Of a stretch of 5,776 bases of DNA, positions 5,461 to 5,776 are shown piece after piece; the stretch's first letter is position 1; the number at the start of each line of letters is the position of its first letter. The stretch covers positions 1 through 5,776 of the forward strand of contig JAITFA010000057.1 of NCBI GenBank assembly GCA_031281685.1, in the 5' to 3' direction. Both the position numbers and the translations under genes were made by a program. Source of the stretch: Treponema sp. (GTDB taxonomy: Bacteria; Spirochaetota; Spirochaetia; Treponematales; Breznakiellaceae). The notes beneath the pieces were generated by a model that worked only from the letters and a program-made list of their open reading frames with translations, ran no database searches and was not told where the DNA came from.

Positions 5461-5776
5461 TCTCTCCGCATCTTTCCAACGAGTACCGCTTCTTTGCCAA
5501 GAGTACCGCATCTCTTTCCAAAAAGGACTTGATCTCTTTTCCAAAAGGACTTGATCTCTTTCCAAAAAGGACTTGATCTCTTTCCAAAGAGTACTTGATC
5601 TCTTTGCCGAGAGTACTTGATCTCTTTCCAAAAACTCATTGATCTTTTTCCGAGAGTACTTGATCTCTTTCCAAAAACTCATTGATCTTTTTCCAAGAGT
5701 ACTTGATCTCTTTCCAAAAACTCATTGATCTTTTTCCAAGAGTACTTGATCTCTTTCCAAAAAGGACTTGATCTCT
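5461..5776. repeat. Tandem array of about 22-nt units upstream of yggS, continuing off the right edge
   Basis: About 14 units of 20-22 nt run head to tail. The common core on the plus strand is acttgatctctttcc followed by an A-rich stretch. From 5613 to 5741 the units alternate between a 22-nt form with gtacttgatctc and a 21-nt form with ctcattgatctt, giving three nearly identical 43-nt dimers. The units nearest yggS (5461-5524) are more diverged, with ccgcatct or ccgcttct replacing the core, as is usual at the older end of an array. Unit lengths are not multiples of three, so short open frames here shift from copy to copy and I do not call a gene. The A-tracts recur about every two helical turns, which could bend the DNA. 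The array is cut by the window end. Confidence 0.9.

Noticed and set aside
5433..5682. Small minus-strand genes (68-74 codons) inside the right-hand array
   Set aside because: Their sequences are frame-shifted readings of the same 20-22 nt unit, and they overlap one another; nothing supports separate proteins.

Overview
The window looks like part of a spirochaete chromosome, probably a Treponema with balanced base composition such as those from termite guts. That placement rests on overall protein character and gene mix and is an inference, not a database result. Seven genes lie on the minus strand and read from right to left: a YggS-type PLP homeostasis protein, a small secreted or membrane protein of unknown function, an RluD-type pseudouridine synthase, a YihX-like HAD phosphatase, a PlsC-type acyltransferase, orotidine 5'-phosphate decarboxylase (pyrF, type 2) and the start of the dihydroorotate dehydrogenase electron-transfer subunit (pyrK). 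Junctions are very tight: ATGA overlaps at two, TGATG at pyrF/pyrK, 7 and 18 nt gaps at two more, and about 56 nt before pyrF. This fits one housekeeping operon ending in pyrimidine biosynthesis genes.

Left part (1-977): pyrK enters from its start at 977 and leaves the window at base 1 with no stop. Its flavoprotein core is recognisable on both sides of an insertion: RPIS before it, and the GTGT, GPLGN and GGGIGIAPL motifs after it. Between them, at 213-752, sits a 540-nt tandem array of 13 modules of 36, 42 or 48 nt, all in frame. It adds 180 acidic, Asp-rich residues with the recurring core VSDT to a metabolic enzyme. Each module starts with a 13-nt palindrome or a near match to it. This is the most unusual item in the window.

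Middle part (977-5402): ordinary, intact, densely packed genes with clear Shine-Dalgarno sites at most starts.

Right edge (5403-5776): a short leader with a possible promoter, then a second, unrelated tandem array with units of about 22 nt (20-22), partly organised as 43-nt dimers. It runs off the right edge. Its unit lengths are not multiples of three, so it is probably non-coding and contrasts with the strictly frame-preserving array in pyrK. No RNA genes, CRISPR arrays or transposases were seen.
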